Assembly (NCBI GenBank): GCA_014529385.2
Contig: CM043942.1
Span: forward strand, 110,852,141-110,916,140
Reading direction: 5' to 3'
DNA from: Adiantum capillus-veneris
Taxonomy: Eukaryota; Streptophyta; Polypodiopsida; Polypodiales; Pteridaceae
Length of the DNA stretch: 64,000 nucleotides
The notes beneath the pieces were generated by a model. That model was not told the origin of the DNA. It saw nothing but the letters and a program-made list of their open reading frames with translations, and ran no database searches. Made by a program: the position numbers and the translations under genes. This document shows, one piece after another, positions 1 to 10,748 of the stretch. Positions within the stretch are counted from its first letter, which is position 1, and every line of letters starts with the position of its first letter.

Positions 1-1131
1 ATCGTGAATGGATCCAAAACCAAGGTTATGCTTGTAAAGACCCTCAATGATGAAAATCCATGCATTGTATATAACAATGAGAAACTTGAAGTGGTAGATC
101 ACTTCAAGTACCTTGGCCTTGAGGTTCCATCCAATCATAAATGGAAGGATTGTGCAATGCGTCGCTTGGAAGCCGGAAAGAGGGCCTATTATGCATTTGA
201 GAACATGTGCAATGCAAGAGAGATCAAGTGTTGGGCTCTCAAAAAGTACCTCTTTGACACATTGGTGACACCGGTGCTTCTTTATGGAGTGGAGGTGTGG
301 GGTGGAAGCATCGGGAAGTCTACTTGGAAAGAGTTTGAGAATGTCCAAAAGCGTTTTCTCACCAACTTTCTCCAAGTCAAGACACAAACACCCTACATGC
401 TTTTACTTCTTGAGTCCGGATTGCTTCCCATTGAGGTCTTGGGCATGCAAAGGGTTGTGGAGTACATGCGTAAGACACAACGTAGCCCTTTGCATCGACT
501 TCCTAGAATCGCATATGAAGCAAGTCAAATGGTTCAAAAGACATGCAAGAGCAAAATACTAAGTTCGGGGTGGATGCTTGATATCAAGAAATGGTTTGGA
601 AGATGGGATGCATGTCACTTGGTCAAGGATGCGTCGATCGACTCCCAAGTTAATGAGGCCTTCTTACAACGCCAATGTATCACGGCTTGGGAGAAATCCG
701 GAGGTTCTCGCTTCAGCCATTACACCACACACGTTGCCCCAAACTACAAATCTCTCTTCTTCTCGGAACGAGGTAACCGAACCCATTCCTACATCCTTGA
801 GCCCATCCCGTTGAGTGCGATCCGCACCATTGCCTCCATTCGTCTTAGCTCCCATTCTCTACGCTGCGAGACAGGACGTTGGGGCACTGGCGAGGAGTGT
901 CATCGACTTTGCACCTTATGCCCTCGTCAAGTGCGAGAGAGTGAGTACCACACACTACTTGAGTGCTCAGCTTTTGACCACATTAGGTCCTATTTTCCCC
1001 ATATATTCAGCCATGATCTCTCCCTACATACCTTCCTCTCCCAACCACGATGTGGACTCTCTATTGCGACGCTCATTTCAGCCATTTTTGAGCATCGAGA
1101 GTCACTTATGAACTCCACTCACACCACGTGA
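1..1131 (+). pseudogene. LINE reverse transcriptase, C-terminal part
   Basis: This is the C-terminal part of a non-LTR retrotransposon ORF2 and it is open at the left window edge, so the N-terminal endonuclease and the RT catalytic box lie outside. The frame begins with NGSKTKVM, the conserved RT stretch just after the catalytic Asp pair, followed by FKYLGLEV and VTPVLLYGVEVWG, typical of the RT thumb of plant LINEs. Near the end (about 895-975) a Cys/His cluster (CTLC...EYHTLLEC) matches the zinc-binding tail of plant LINE RTs. The 375 codons visible have no stop, so this copy is probably fairly young, but 5' integrity cannot be judged. The LINE seems to have inserted into the 5' LTR of element N1. 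Alternative: a domesticated RT; I see no evidence for that. Confidence 0.85.
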
Positions 1132-1224
1132 CATGTTCATTTGGTCCCATAGGTCATATTTGACCTCCCAGGACGATAATAGAACTATCTATCTATCTAT
1201 CTATCTATCTCTCTCTCTCTCTCT
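1132..1224 (+). repeat. LINE 3' UTR and (ATCT)n/(CT)n tail
   Basis: A short 3' UTR follows the ORF, then an (ATCT)n run turning into (CT)n at 1185-1224. Short tandem tails are common at LINE 3' ends. The sequence right of it is LTR-like and belongs to N1, so the tail marks the LINE/N1 junction. I could not find a target-site duplication because the other end lies outside the window. Confidence 0.6.
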
Positions 1225-1693
1225 CCCCCCTGGAACAAGGAAGAAGGAATATGTTCTCTCCTGCCCTTGATTTGGGAACATTGAAGAAGGGAAGTATGAA
1301 GATTATTTAGAGCAATTGAAGGAAGCAGCAAAAGGTGTAGCGAGCTCTTGAAGGTAGATGAAGCAAATAAAGCGAGAGGAGAGAATTTACATCACCGTCA
1401 TCAGCTTGAAGATTGATTAATCATCTTGTTAAGTCTCAGCATCATTAACGACCCGATTAATCTTGTAAAATGGGAGCTTAAATTCCTAGTTATCAAATGA
1501 TCCAAGTGACGATGCTCCTAATAGCCTACCTTGGCTACTAATTAAAATGTACTGAGATCTTGAATCGATGAATTCAAGATTACTTTGATTGCCAAATCCA
1601 TATGCAACTGTTTTTCTTATTCTCTCTCACACCTCTCAAAGCAAGAGGCCCAACGCCAAACCGGCTCATATTGCAAACCCATATCCCTCGACA
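1225..1693 (+). repeat. N1 5' LTR, 3' portion
   Basis: The last part of this stretch is collinear with the inner end of the N2 right LTR (30116 onward, minus strand): GGGAGCTTAAA, GATCCAAGTGACG, the GCC..CCTTGGCTA block, and the terminal CGACA at 1689-1693. The CGACA end matches the 5-bp terminal inverted repeat (TGTCG/CGACA) of the N2 LTRs. The outer part (1225-1430) is purine-rich and only loosely similar. Confidence 0.7.
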
Positions 1694-1696
1694 TAT

Positions 1697-1711
1697 TTGG
1701 TGAACCCGATG
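1697..1711 (+). promoter_or_regulatory. N1 primer-binding site
   Basis: TGGTGAACCCGATGC starts a few bases after the LTR end and equals the N2 site with two changes (TGGTGAATCCGACGC). A site starting TGG directly after the 5' LTR is expected for tRNA-primed reverse transcription. I cannot name the tRNA. Confidence 0.6.
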
Positions 1712-1738
1712 CAAAACAAGCTGGGGTGGCAGGTAAAG

Positions 1739-3751
1739 ATGGAGATGCCAAAACAATTGAAGCAATTTTAGTGACAATTCCAATTCGAATGGATTTGATA
1801 AAAATCTAGCAGTAGAGTTGCCAAAAATGCTAGAATTAGTTCAGGGATGTCTGTGGGAAGCGAAAGCCATGTAGAGAAAAAAGCAGATTGATGATGCAGT
1901 AAAGATGACACTTGTTGTATGGGAGCAGTATCGTGTTTTTCAAGGATATGATCCAGAAGGTTTTATTGCATGTTATGAAGTCGAGATGAAGAGCCAAAAT
2001 GTTCTAGAAAATTGGATGATTGCAGATTTTGAAGAGGTTGTAAACTCAAATTTTAAAAAGTAGGTTCAAGAACTGGCAGAAGCATACCCCACACGATGAG
2101 ACTATTTTGTAGAAGAATTTCTTTGCAAAAGCTCAAGGATTCTAGATCTAGAAATAAAGGAGATTACTAAATTAAGCCAAAATATTTTAACTAAAGGTGA
2201 AGGGAATCAGATGCAGTTCCTTAATTACGATCAATTCTGGGAGCATAATTTTGCAAGAAGCAAAGACAAAGAAAATGCAGAATTGGAAGTAGCAGATTCA
2301 ATTTCAGAGGAGCATATTTTGAGCAACGTAGAAAAGGTAAATGATGAGTTCAATGATGAAACAAAATTATATGAATTTTTTTCAAAGATTGCTCGCATGG
2401 ATGCTACCTCCAATAATGGTCCCAATGAAGAGATAGCTTGTACAACAAGTGGTTCACAAGTTACTGACCTTGACATGGGTTATTCTAAAGAAGTTCATCA
2501 AGCAGATGAGCCTCTATAGGATACTAATGAAACTATCAGTACTATAACCAAGCATTACAATATGCTTGCTATAGATGATTGCATCAATAAAGCTATTATA
2601 TACACAACAGTAGATGAAGTGACTGAGATTGTGGACCCAACAAAGGATGAGCATGAGAATGCCAATGAGCTTATGATTGCTACTAACAATATGTTTGTAG
2701 ATGCTATTATCTAAGAAGATGCCATAATCAATGATTTGTTGACTAGATCTAAAGGAGATGATTATAATAGTATAGAAGAGCTTTCTGATGCGTGTACCTC
2801 TTCAGCCTTTGGGGGTGCTAGATGAGCCTTTATAGTGCTATGATGGATTGCTAAGTAACATGGATGTAGATGAGAAAGCAGAGGGTGACATGGATGTGTA
2901 TGAAGATTGCCTAGATCATGCTGATTGTGAATAGGTTATCAACAAGGATTCTACATCTATGCTTGTACATGGGCTGCATGAGGAGATAACTGCTACAATT
3001 TTGATGAATGTTGAGACTTCTAAGGGTGATGTTCCCAAGGATACTATGGATGAAGATCTACAAGATAAAGCTAATTTTCTTAATCAAGTTGAATCCCTAG
3101 CAGGTAAAAATTCCTCTGATGATACAAGCCTAAAAGACTCCCAATGTTTTTTCGTGATGGCTATGAAGCTAGAGAGGGTATGATGCTAATTCATTATTGA
3201 TACTACACAAAGTGCACAAGGTTTTTCATTTCCTTGGAAAATGTGTCAAATGTGGCTAGATTTGGATGTTATTCCAACTGGCGTTTATGTCAGTGATGTA
3301 TTGGCTGCCAGTAAAAGGGAGTCAAAATTCTTTAATGCTTTCTAGTAACGAGCTTAAGTTGCCAAAAGTTTATAGGATGTGGGTGCTGCATTATGCTCCA
3401 AGACAAGCTATAGTATATTGCGGAGGCCATCAGTGCTATGTGATCTCAATAGTGTTTGATCCAGAAGATTCTAAGGATATTGATAAGCAGAATCAATATG
3501 GATGGATACTGTTAAGCATGCATAGTAATTGCATGCTATTTGAACCAGGGGTAGCATATTTGCCCCAAAAATGCTTGATGTTGATTGATACAGGAAATGT
3601 ATGCTGATGTGGATATTATGTTGCTCCAGTACTTGGGAAACTCCTTATTATTCCATTTGATCATGGGGACTACTGAAGTGCAAGTTGCAAATTCAAAGGA
3701 TATTTGTCGTTTCTTGTAGCAAGTTGCATGGTACAAGGTTTTGTTTTCTAG
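1739..3751 (+). pseudogene. N-family interior protein, decayed copy
   Basis: Function unknown. The frame starts with an ATG shortly after the primer-binding site, as in N2, and breaks into several pieces by stops and shifts. Conserved blocks shared with N2 include KMLELVQG, KKQIDDA, YDPEGFIACYE and WMIADFEE near the N-terminus, and a C-terminal block with IPFDHGDY, then CMVQGFVF before a TAG at 3749-3751. The middle is strongly acidic (long Asp/Glu/Asn stretches, for example 2211-2519 and 2959-3183). No gag, zinc knuckle, protease, RT or integrase signature is visible. That two copies in opposite orientation kept similar protein blocks, not just DNA, argues the product once mattered. It may be a gag-like or accessory protein of a non-autonomous element; this is inference. 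Confidence 0.6.
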
Positions 3752-4201
3752 ACTTATGCTCAATGGAAAGAGTTCTTGATATGCAATCAATAATCTTACA
3801 TGGCTAGCTTCTAGTTGACTTATTTGGGCAATTGATGTTCAGTATCTTCACATATTTTGGGTTGGTTCTGCTACCAAAACTTGAAGTAAAGGACTTGACG
3901 CCCATTCCATGTGCAAATCGAGTAAGGCCTACTTGAGCTTGACAGGGTTCCCTAAAGCGAGTATGATGGTAAAACCGTGTGCATCATTAACTGGATCATA
4001 CGGTTCAAAGATTTCTAATGGATAGCTACCTAATGATTAAGCTAGAACATTGATAATAGGGTATAAGCCTTATATTATTTTCCATATATTTATCAGTTAC
4101 ATGAGTCTGATAATGGCAAAGAGCTTTAGGTACCTATAGTAGATGTAGATTGAAGTGCAGTTGGCATAGACTGGAGGCTATGCAGATTCACAGGGGATGG
4201 A
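3752..4201 (+). other. N1 3' UTR and polypurine tract
   Basis: Non-coding stretch between the decayed ORF and the 3' LTR, collinear with 27202-27713 of N2 on the other strand. It ends with the purine-rich CACAGGGGATGGA at 4189-4201, directly before the LTR start TGCCATGCAACTCC; the N2 counterpart is AGAGGGGGTGGA before TGTCGTGCAGCTCC. This is the expected plus-strand primer position. Confidence 0.55.
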
Positions 4202-4864
4202 TGCCATGCAACTCCACTCCCATGCTAAGAAAGATACTAGTAAGAAGCACATTGAGCTTTCTTGAAGCTTACTTGATCCTTGATCAATGTTCACAGCTTG
4301 GTAACAAGCTATTTATACGATTAATGTATGCCAGATGCGACATTAAAGGGCCAACAGATGCCTTAATGATGCTAAAAAATAGTATTCTTGAAGTGAGCAC
4401 AAATGGGAGTTTATGATCTAGAATTGCAGTGCTTTAAGTGCTCTATTGGCTTATCTTTACGTAGTCGATTAGAGCTACTGTGAAGAAGTTATGGCAGTTT
4501 GAAGTTCAAGTTGATGCAAAACTATACTAGATTGGGCAATTGCAGCTGAGGGGATAGAAATGAAGTGAATGCATGGGCTTGAAGTGCTCACTTTGTCGAG
4601 AACATCGATATTTTTAGATTGGAAATCAGAGTTCTGGTTGTCAAGAAATTGTCAGTTTAAGTTCCATCGGGGGCCAGTTCCGTACCACTTTGGTTTCCTC
4701 AGTCATTATTACAGCTGGGAGTTTTTGGGTATCAATTGGGTTCTGCAATGCGATACACTTGATAGGGAAATAAACGATCAAGGAGCGCTCTCCCTGGAAC
4801 GTCATCTCCTGTAGTGCATCGATAAATGGGGTGTGCTTCTAGAGTTGTGCTCAACACTATGATG

Positions 4865-5190
4865 ATCGATATGTAAGTCTCATCTATGCTTTGGTTAAAA
4901 TGTATGCCAAATTTGTTGTGGTTGGGGATGCTTGGGTCGATATGTTATTAAAAGTGGTGCCCTTATGAAAGAGGAATAAGTTACTATAAGTTTGTTTTAT
5001 TATTTTGAAGTTCATCACCTAGAGAGCATTGATTGCGGAGTATGTCCGACATACCTATGGCATGAAAGCTCTGATGCTTTTTACAAAGTGAAAAGGGAAG
5101 GCCTTTTGCCAAATGCAATCACCTATACTTACATCTTGAAGGCAAGTGGCAATATACAAGCCTTTCAAATAGGCAACTAAATTTGTGATG
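4865..5190 (+). pseudogene. PPR protein fragment inside the N1 LTR, first part
   Basis: Two PPR-like motifs can be read. About 4874-4965 gives ALVKMYAKFVVVGDAW, matching the family phrase ALVDMYAKCG. About 5065-5180 gives a helix pair ending in REGLLPNAITYTYILKASG, matching the plant PPR phrase for the second helix of a motif. The frame is not continuous and has stops, so it is not a functional PPR gene. PPR proteins bind organellar RNA; here only captured debris remains inside a retroelement LTR. The next motif of the series continues across the G1 insertion at 16680. Confidence 0.65.
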
Positions 5191-5194
5191 ATAT
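5191..5194. repeat. Target-site duplication of G1, left copy (ATAT)
   Basis: ATAT abuts the LTR1 terminus, and the same four bases abut the LTR3 terminus at 16675-16678. With a 4-bp AT-only repeat, chance agreement is possible, but the solo LTR at 44621 also has a 4-bp duplication (CTAT), so 4 bp fits the family. Confidence 0.6.
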
Positions 5195-7864
5195 TGAGGC
5201 GGTCCGGGGCGGGCAACAAGAGAGGCGACCTCTAAACACCCCTCAAGGCTCCTGTGCTGCTCAATTAGGGCTGGGGCAACCACAAGCACAACACAACAAC
5301 AAACCCACAGCCAAACCCAAACAAGATAGGGGCACCACCTAGTTATGGTATGCGAACTAGGACGCAAGAGAGATTTTGGCACAACCAAGAAGATGCACCA
5401 CACAACACACACAAGCAACCTCACACCAAGACACACATGAAATGGACTAGAGAGAGCTAGAGCAAAGGGAAGAGAGAGAGGAAAGGATCTTGCGTAATAC
5501 CTTATTTGTGACTTGCAAATGGAGATGGTTCATTATGATGCTATCGTAGAACTTGTACAAAACTCACTCAATGCTTAGTGATTGCTAAACATTGCCAAAA
5601 CACACACACACACTGTCTTAGGGTGTGGGAGACCTCTCACCACAATACCCTCTTACAATGGACACAAAACTGGCAATGAAAAACACACAAACACTTTCTA
5701 AAATCAAGATCAACCGATGAAAACTCAAATACACAAGTCACCTTGAATTCACCAAACCGCATTGCACAAATGGAAGGACGAAGATTTGAACGTCGAATCA
5801 CGCCTTTGATGCACCAAACCTCAATTTATTGATGATGAAGGAGCATATACAATAGTGGTTTTGAGATTTGAGGAACTCATGCTCTCTCACTTGCAATGTG
5901 TAGCTTGAAGGCTTCTCTCACACCAAGAGTGAATCTCACAAGTGGTTGCTACACCTAAGTCTCTCCTCACGCATAGAGTGTTGGGGTGCTATGTGAGATG
6001 TTGGAGGTTGTTTTACAAGAAGGAGAGGGGCCTATTTATAGGTTGGAGACCCCTCATAAAGATTATTGGAAATCCTAATTTACAAGCTAACAAATCGGGA
6101 TTATGATTTTTTTTTAATATCAAAACATTGCGGGCCTTCTTTGTCTGCTTGAGTCATGGGTGTGGGCTCAAAAGAGAGCATTATTGATGGTGAATAAAGT
6201 GAAAGTAGAGTTTTAAGGAAAAGGAGAGAGAGAGGGAGAGAGAGAGGGAGAGAGAGAGAGTTACTTTGTACATGTCTTGAGCTGAGGTGTCTTTTATGGT
6301 TAGGTCAATGCTATTTTGTGTTAGTATGTTAGTGGTTAGTGTTAGTAATCACTAGAAAGTTAATGTTACATTTACAATGGGTAGAATGAGGTGGTTGGTT
6401 GAAGTAAGATGGTTGAATGAAGTGAGAAAATCCTTGTGATGGTGAATCTTGAAGAAGTTTTGGACTTACTTGTGTAGGTTCTCAAAATGACTATCGATCT
6501 TCTTCTTCGTCTTCCCTTCTTTACGCCACCGCCGCCAAGGTTGATTCTCGTGATGAAAATGGTAATTCCGTTGATGAGATCTCTTGATTTGCAGAGGTTA
6601 AGCATGGTACAAATGCTGAATTTATGTATATATATAAGGGTTAAGATGGAATTGTACTTTGGAGATAATAGAGAGAGGCATAGAGATGGTGTATGTACAT
6701 GGAGAGCTCATATGAGAGCTATAGGAGTAAGTGGTGAGGTTAATGGTGAAGAAGGTGAGAGAAACCATTAAAGGTGCAGGTTTGAGTGAGGGATTGAGAG
6801 GAATGTGTGTGTGTGTGTGTAGAAGTGTGGAAAGATGAGAGAAGACTAAGGGCTACTTGTGAGAAAAGTGGGCAGACTGGGGTCCACTCAAAAAATCATA
6901 GCTCACCGCTGGTAACTCCAAAAATCATGGAAAAATTTGAGGTGATTATTCAGAGCGTGGGCTAAATTTTCTCTTTTAACCATCGCTCCAAATTAGGAGT
7001 GGAAATAGGTGCCAAAATTCTCACCAAAAAGCCTATTTTTTATGCTTGCAAAAGTCTTTCAGTGGTCCCCTCCTTTGTTGAATTTGTACAATGCATCCAA
7101 GAGTGAGCCCCTCCTTTGTCATATTATAATACAAAGCATCCAAGTTGCCCTTGACTCATGCATGGAGAAGGATTATTGGTGAATAAAGAAATATATACAT
7201 GGTGGGACTAGTGTATGGACTATTCATGGACTTTAACTCAATGAGCACATGGTGTTAGAATAATGAGTAAAACTAATAATAAAAATATGGAGGAGTTATG
7301 GATATGGAAAGATATTGGAATCATATGATATGGTCTCTCCTTGAATTATTTTGGGTGAAAGAGGAAAAGGTATGCAAGTAAATAATATAATAAACGTAAC
7401 CAATGAGTAGAAATCAATTTTTTGTTTTCACGAGGGTGAGGGTGAAAATGTGGGAGTGATTTTTATAAATGAAAAATATGAGGTTAGAGTATGTACATAT
7501 TGCCAAAAAATATTATTATGGTGTAAGAGGATGAAAGAAGGTGTACATAGGTTTAATAAAACACACACCTAAGTAGAAATATTTAAATAAAATACCAAAA
7601 TAATTATAAAAAATCCCTATATTTAGGCCATATATACAATGAAATATTTACACACAAAGAGGCCATAATATAATTTTTTTTTTTTTTGGCTCAACTAGTC
7701 CAGTGACTAGCTAGCTGAGGATTTTTAAGAAGATATGGGAAAAGCCCCCTAACTCACACGCCTATGTACAATGAAATGGTAGGGATAGCCATAGCGTTTA
7801 GGTGAATTTGGTAGGGTGGAGTAACTTATTATGGCAATTATGGAGAGCCGAAAAACGGCTATCA
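5195..7864 (-). repeat. G1 LTR1 (3' LTR of interior 1)
   Basis: 2670 bp, TG...CA ends in either reading. It is very similar to LTR2 along its full length (a few differences per hundred bases by eye), consistent with a recent insertion. It contains GA-rich tracts near 5475-5495 and 6225-6260 and a (TG)n run near 6803. Frames open inside it recur in the other LTRs and look accidental. Confidence 0.8.
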
Positions 7865-7878
7865 TTAGCCCTCCCCCC
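7865..7878 (-). promoter_or_regulatory. Polypurine tract of G1 interior 1
   Basis: On the minus strand GGGGGGAGGGCTAA lies directly before the LTR1 start TGATAGCC. LTR2 has the same arrangement at 13437-13451. A G-rich purine run at this spot is the expected primer for plus-strand DNA synthesis. Confidence 0.7.
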
Positions 7879-7893
7879 AGGATGATGGTATAT

Positions 7894-9084
7894 TCATGTA
7901 CCATCATAGAGCATCTTTTCCAAAGAGAGTGCTTCAGAGTCCTTGACGAGATCTTCATTGTTTGGCCCCTCAGAATTTTGACTGGAGCTACACTCATGCT
8001 TCATGTAACAATACTTACATGAGACAGCGGCCTTTGGACAGATCTTTGGTAGATCCTTTGGTAGAAGGCGACTCAAATAGGGCTTCAAGCGATACCCGTT
8101 TACCTTCCTGGAGTGCTGTTTACCATTCAAGTCCATAAGCTGATAGTAACTAGAATTGAAAGCCTTCTTGACTATGTATGGCCCTTGCCATCTAGTTTCA
8201 AACTTGGCATCAAAACGATTGTCAAGTCGATTGTCATACCTTAGCACAAGCTCTCCTTCCTTGATGCCTTTGTCCTTCAGTTTCTAGTCGTGCGCTTCTT
8301 TCGCTTGTGTGGATTTCCTCTTGTAGCACTCGTATGCTGCTTCTCTTTTCCACTCAAGCTCCACTAACGTAAGAAGTCGATCCATCCATACCTCTTGATC
8401 ATCTTGTGCTCCTTTGCCATGAAGTCGCATTGTTGGAATGTTGAGCTCGATAGGCTGCAAAGCCTCTTGACCATAGACCAAGTGAAATGGTGTGAACTCC
8501 GTGGCTTCCCTATATGTGGTTCGATATGCCCACAAGGCACCATCCAAGAAGTCATCCCATAATTTTGTCTTGTTTTGCACCATCTTTCTAATGATTCCTG
8601 CAATGACACCATTAGACTTCTCCACCAAACCATTTGACTGTGGGTAGTATGGTGTGCTATGACGATGTAGAATGTGAAGCTCTTCACAAACTTCTGTGAG
8701 CAAGCCCTTCCTAAACCCTGGACCATTATCAGAAACAATCTCCAAAGGTGTGCCAAATCTGCAACAAATGTGAGTGTACACAAACTTGCTAATTGTCCTC
8801 TCATTCACTCTTGCCACACTTTGAGCTTCCACCCACCTAGTCATATAGTCTACAACCACTAGAATGTAGAGTTTACCATTTTTTGTCCTAGGCAGAGGAC
8901 CCATAGCATCAATGCCCCACTTTTCAAAGGGTCCATTTGCAAGCACTATTTGCCTCGGGCCATGCACCAACCTTCTATTTCCATTTATCTGACAATTGTG
9001 ACAGCTTTTACACCAATGTTGAACATCCACATGCAAGCTTGGCCAAACATACCCCACAAGCAAAATCTTCTTCACAGTTGATTC
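7894..9084 (-). pseudogene. G1 integrase
   Basis: Ty3-type integrase. After a TAA at 9085-9087 the frame shows YVWPSLHVDV and CKSCHNC, the Cys half of the H2C2 zinc module. The His half (HEEACGGHFA) lies just before the stop. The catalytic core keeps all three acidic residues: Asp in WGIDAMGP, Asp in VSDNGPG, Glu in GLVEKSNG. The core continues through ALWAYRTT and FHLVYGQEALQP. A TAG near 8284 interrupts it, then a C-terminal region (LVLRYDNR, WQGPYIV, LMDLNGK, LKPYL) runs to 7894. No chromodomain follows. Apart from stops the domain is well preserved, and the diverged G2 copy carries the same H2C2 stop. Confidence 0.85.
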
Positions 9085-9834
9085 TTAGGCAAAATGACCA
9101 CCACATGCCTCTTCATGCAAACCTTTTAGAATGGCTGGAATTTCCTCGATAGTTGGTACTCTTCTGCACACTTGATCTTTCCCTCTTTGATAGAGGGAGC
9201 CTTCTAGGAAGAGATAGAAACTTGCCTTCTTCATGAGTCTCCTCTTCTGAGCCTTCGTGAAGTCTTGTGGAAACTCACCCTCCAAAATGTAGCCAATAAT
9301 GGGAGCCAATGACTCCAATCCCTGGTATCTCGGTTGCTTGACAGCTGCTGCCACCATGATGACTTGCACTTCTCTCTCAACACATGTAACTGCTTGTTGT
9401 GCAAGTAAATCGGCATCTTCATTTTGTTTCCTCGGAATATGATATAGTTGCACTTCTTCAAATTGATTAAACATCATACGAATGGCATGAACTTTTGTCC
9501 TTAAGCTTTCATTCTAGCATGCCCAAATGCCTAAAATCTGTTTAACAATGAGAAGTGCATCTCCTTTTACCATGAGACGTTTTATCCCTTGGCCAATGCA
9601 CATCTTCAAACCATGAAGTAGTGTGTCGTATTCTGCTTCATTGTTGCTAGTTGAACCTGGTAGATTGACCTTCTCTTTCATGACCACCTCTCCACTTGGG
9701 TTGAGCAACACTAGCCCTCCCACTGCTTTCCCTGTGGCTCGTCGAAAAGCTCCATCAAAGAACAAGGTAAAAGCATTGGGAATAATTTTTGGTGGTGGTA
9801 ATGGTAGGGTCTTTACTTGAGGCACCTTAATTTC
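9085..9834 (-). pseudogene. G1 second (archaeal-type) RNase H and linker to integrase
   Basis: A second RNase H follows the usual one. It begins near the codons for LFFDGAFRR, continues with NNEAEYDTLLHGLK and MVKGDALLIV, and after a TAG near 9512 ends with the RNase H tail HIPRKQNEDADLLA. The D-E-D-D catalytic set is present. This second domain is a known hallmark of Tat-group Ty3 elements in plants. It is followed by a linker (LAPIIGYILEGEFPQDFT) and the His half of the integrase zinc module. Confidence 0.8.
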
Positions 9835-10748
9835 CTTCTCATGTACCCTTAAAGTGAGAATCCCTGCCAATTTTTCACGCACACTATCTTCTACTTTGAA
9901 AGAGTATTGGAACTCTTGCAACTCCATAATCCACTTTGAGATCCTAGTACTAAGATTCATTTGAGATGACACCCAAGGGAACAAATTTTCTGGAGTGAGA
10001 ATTACAAAAGGTTTTGGTAGTAGGTAGGATCTAAACTTTCTAACCGCAAACATGAGAGAAAGCATCATGAGTTCTGATTCTGTGTAGTCTCTCTCCAAAG
10101 CATTCATGACCCTACTAGAAAAGTAGATGGGTCGCATCCTTGTACTGTGGGGATCTTGTTGTAGCAACACAGCACCAATTGTTTCCCTTCCAACACTAGA
10201 GCTAACAAAGAATGTGTACTCCCAACAAGGAGGCATGAGTGTTGGTAGCTCTGACAAAATGACTTTAATGTTACAAAAATACTCTTCAAGCTCACCAGAC
10301 CATGCAAATTCTACTTGTTGTGTCAACTTTTGCAAAGGATGAAGCAAATCCGAGGCTAAGTGAATGAAGCGTGACATATACTTCACCTTCTGAATGAAAG
10401 AGATGACCTCCTTAAGACTCTTCGGTGATGGGAGCTCAATAAGAGCCTTTGATTTTGAAGGATCCACCTCAATGCCTTTATAGGAAACCTTGTGACCGAG
10501 CAAGATCACTTCATCCTCACCTATGTGGCACTTGTTGGGGTTGAGTTGACCTCCCATGTCGTAGAGCTTCTTTAAACCTTCTTCTACCCTTTGTAGATGC
10601 AATGATTTTGAGCTATAAATGCAGAAATCATCAATGAACACCCTAATTGACTTTCCAAAGAATGCTTGAAACACCATGTTCATGAAACGTTGGAATGTTG
10701 CAGGAGCATTTGTCAGACCAAATGGCATGACTCTAAAAGCACCAAAAT
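9835..10748 (-). pseudogene. G1 reverse transcriptase (C-terminal part) and first RNase H
   Basis: The RT begins abruptly at RVMPFGLTNAPATFQRFMN and has the catalytic box FIDDF, then the thumb (LNPNKCH, LLGHKVS, SFIQKVKYMSRF). The N-terminal half of RT, protease and gag are gone: the primer-site sequence next to LTR2 is joined directly to RT codons. The first RNase H (after AWSGELEEYF) is degenerate: the first Asp is replaced (FFVSSSVGRETIGAVLL) and the TDH motif reads ILTPENL. Loss of activity in the first RNase H when a second one is present is a known trend. The frame opens from an ATG inside the LTR (10773), which is probably accidental. Confidence 0.8.

Larger units (their letters stand above)
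4202..5194 (+). repeat. N1 3' LTR, left part (PPR-containing)
   Basis: Collinear with the outer half of the N2 LTRs: TTAATGTATGCCAGATGCG, the GGGCCAACAGATGCC block and the CAATTG..AGCTGAGG block all recur there. The LTR starts at 4202 after the purine tract. It is cut at 5194 by the G1 composite and resumes at 16679. It includes degraded PPR motifs, annotated separately. Confidence 0.65.

Noticed and set aside
4865-5190. A functional PPR gene
   Set aside because: Motifs are few, in different frames with stops, and embedded in an LTR also found at 25-32 kb.
5119-5436. Cys/Val-rich open frame on the minus strand, repeated at 10733-10990
   Set aside because: It lies across the LTR end and recurs only because the LTR is duplicated; low-complexity composition and no start context or domain.
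6487-6771. 94-codon frame repeated at 12045-12329
   Set aside because: Present in two nearly identical LTRs and disrupted in the more diverged LTRs; no sign of selection.
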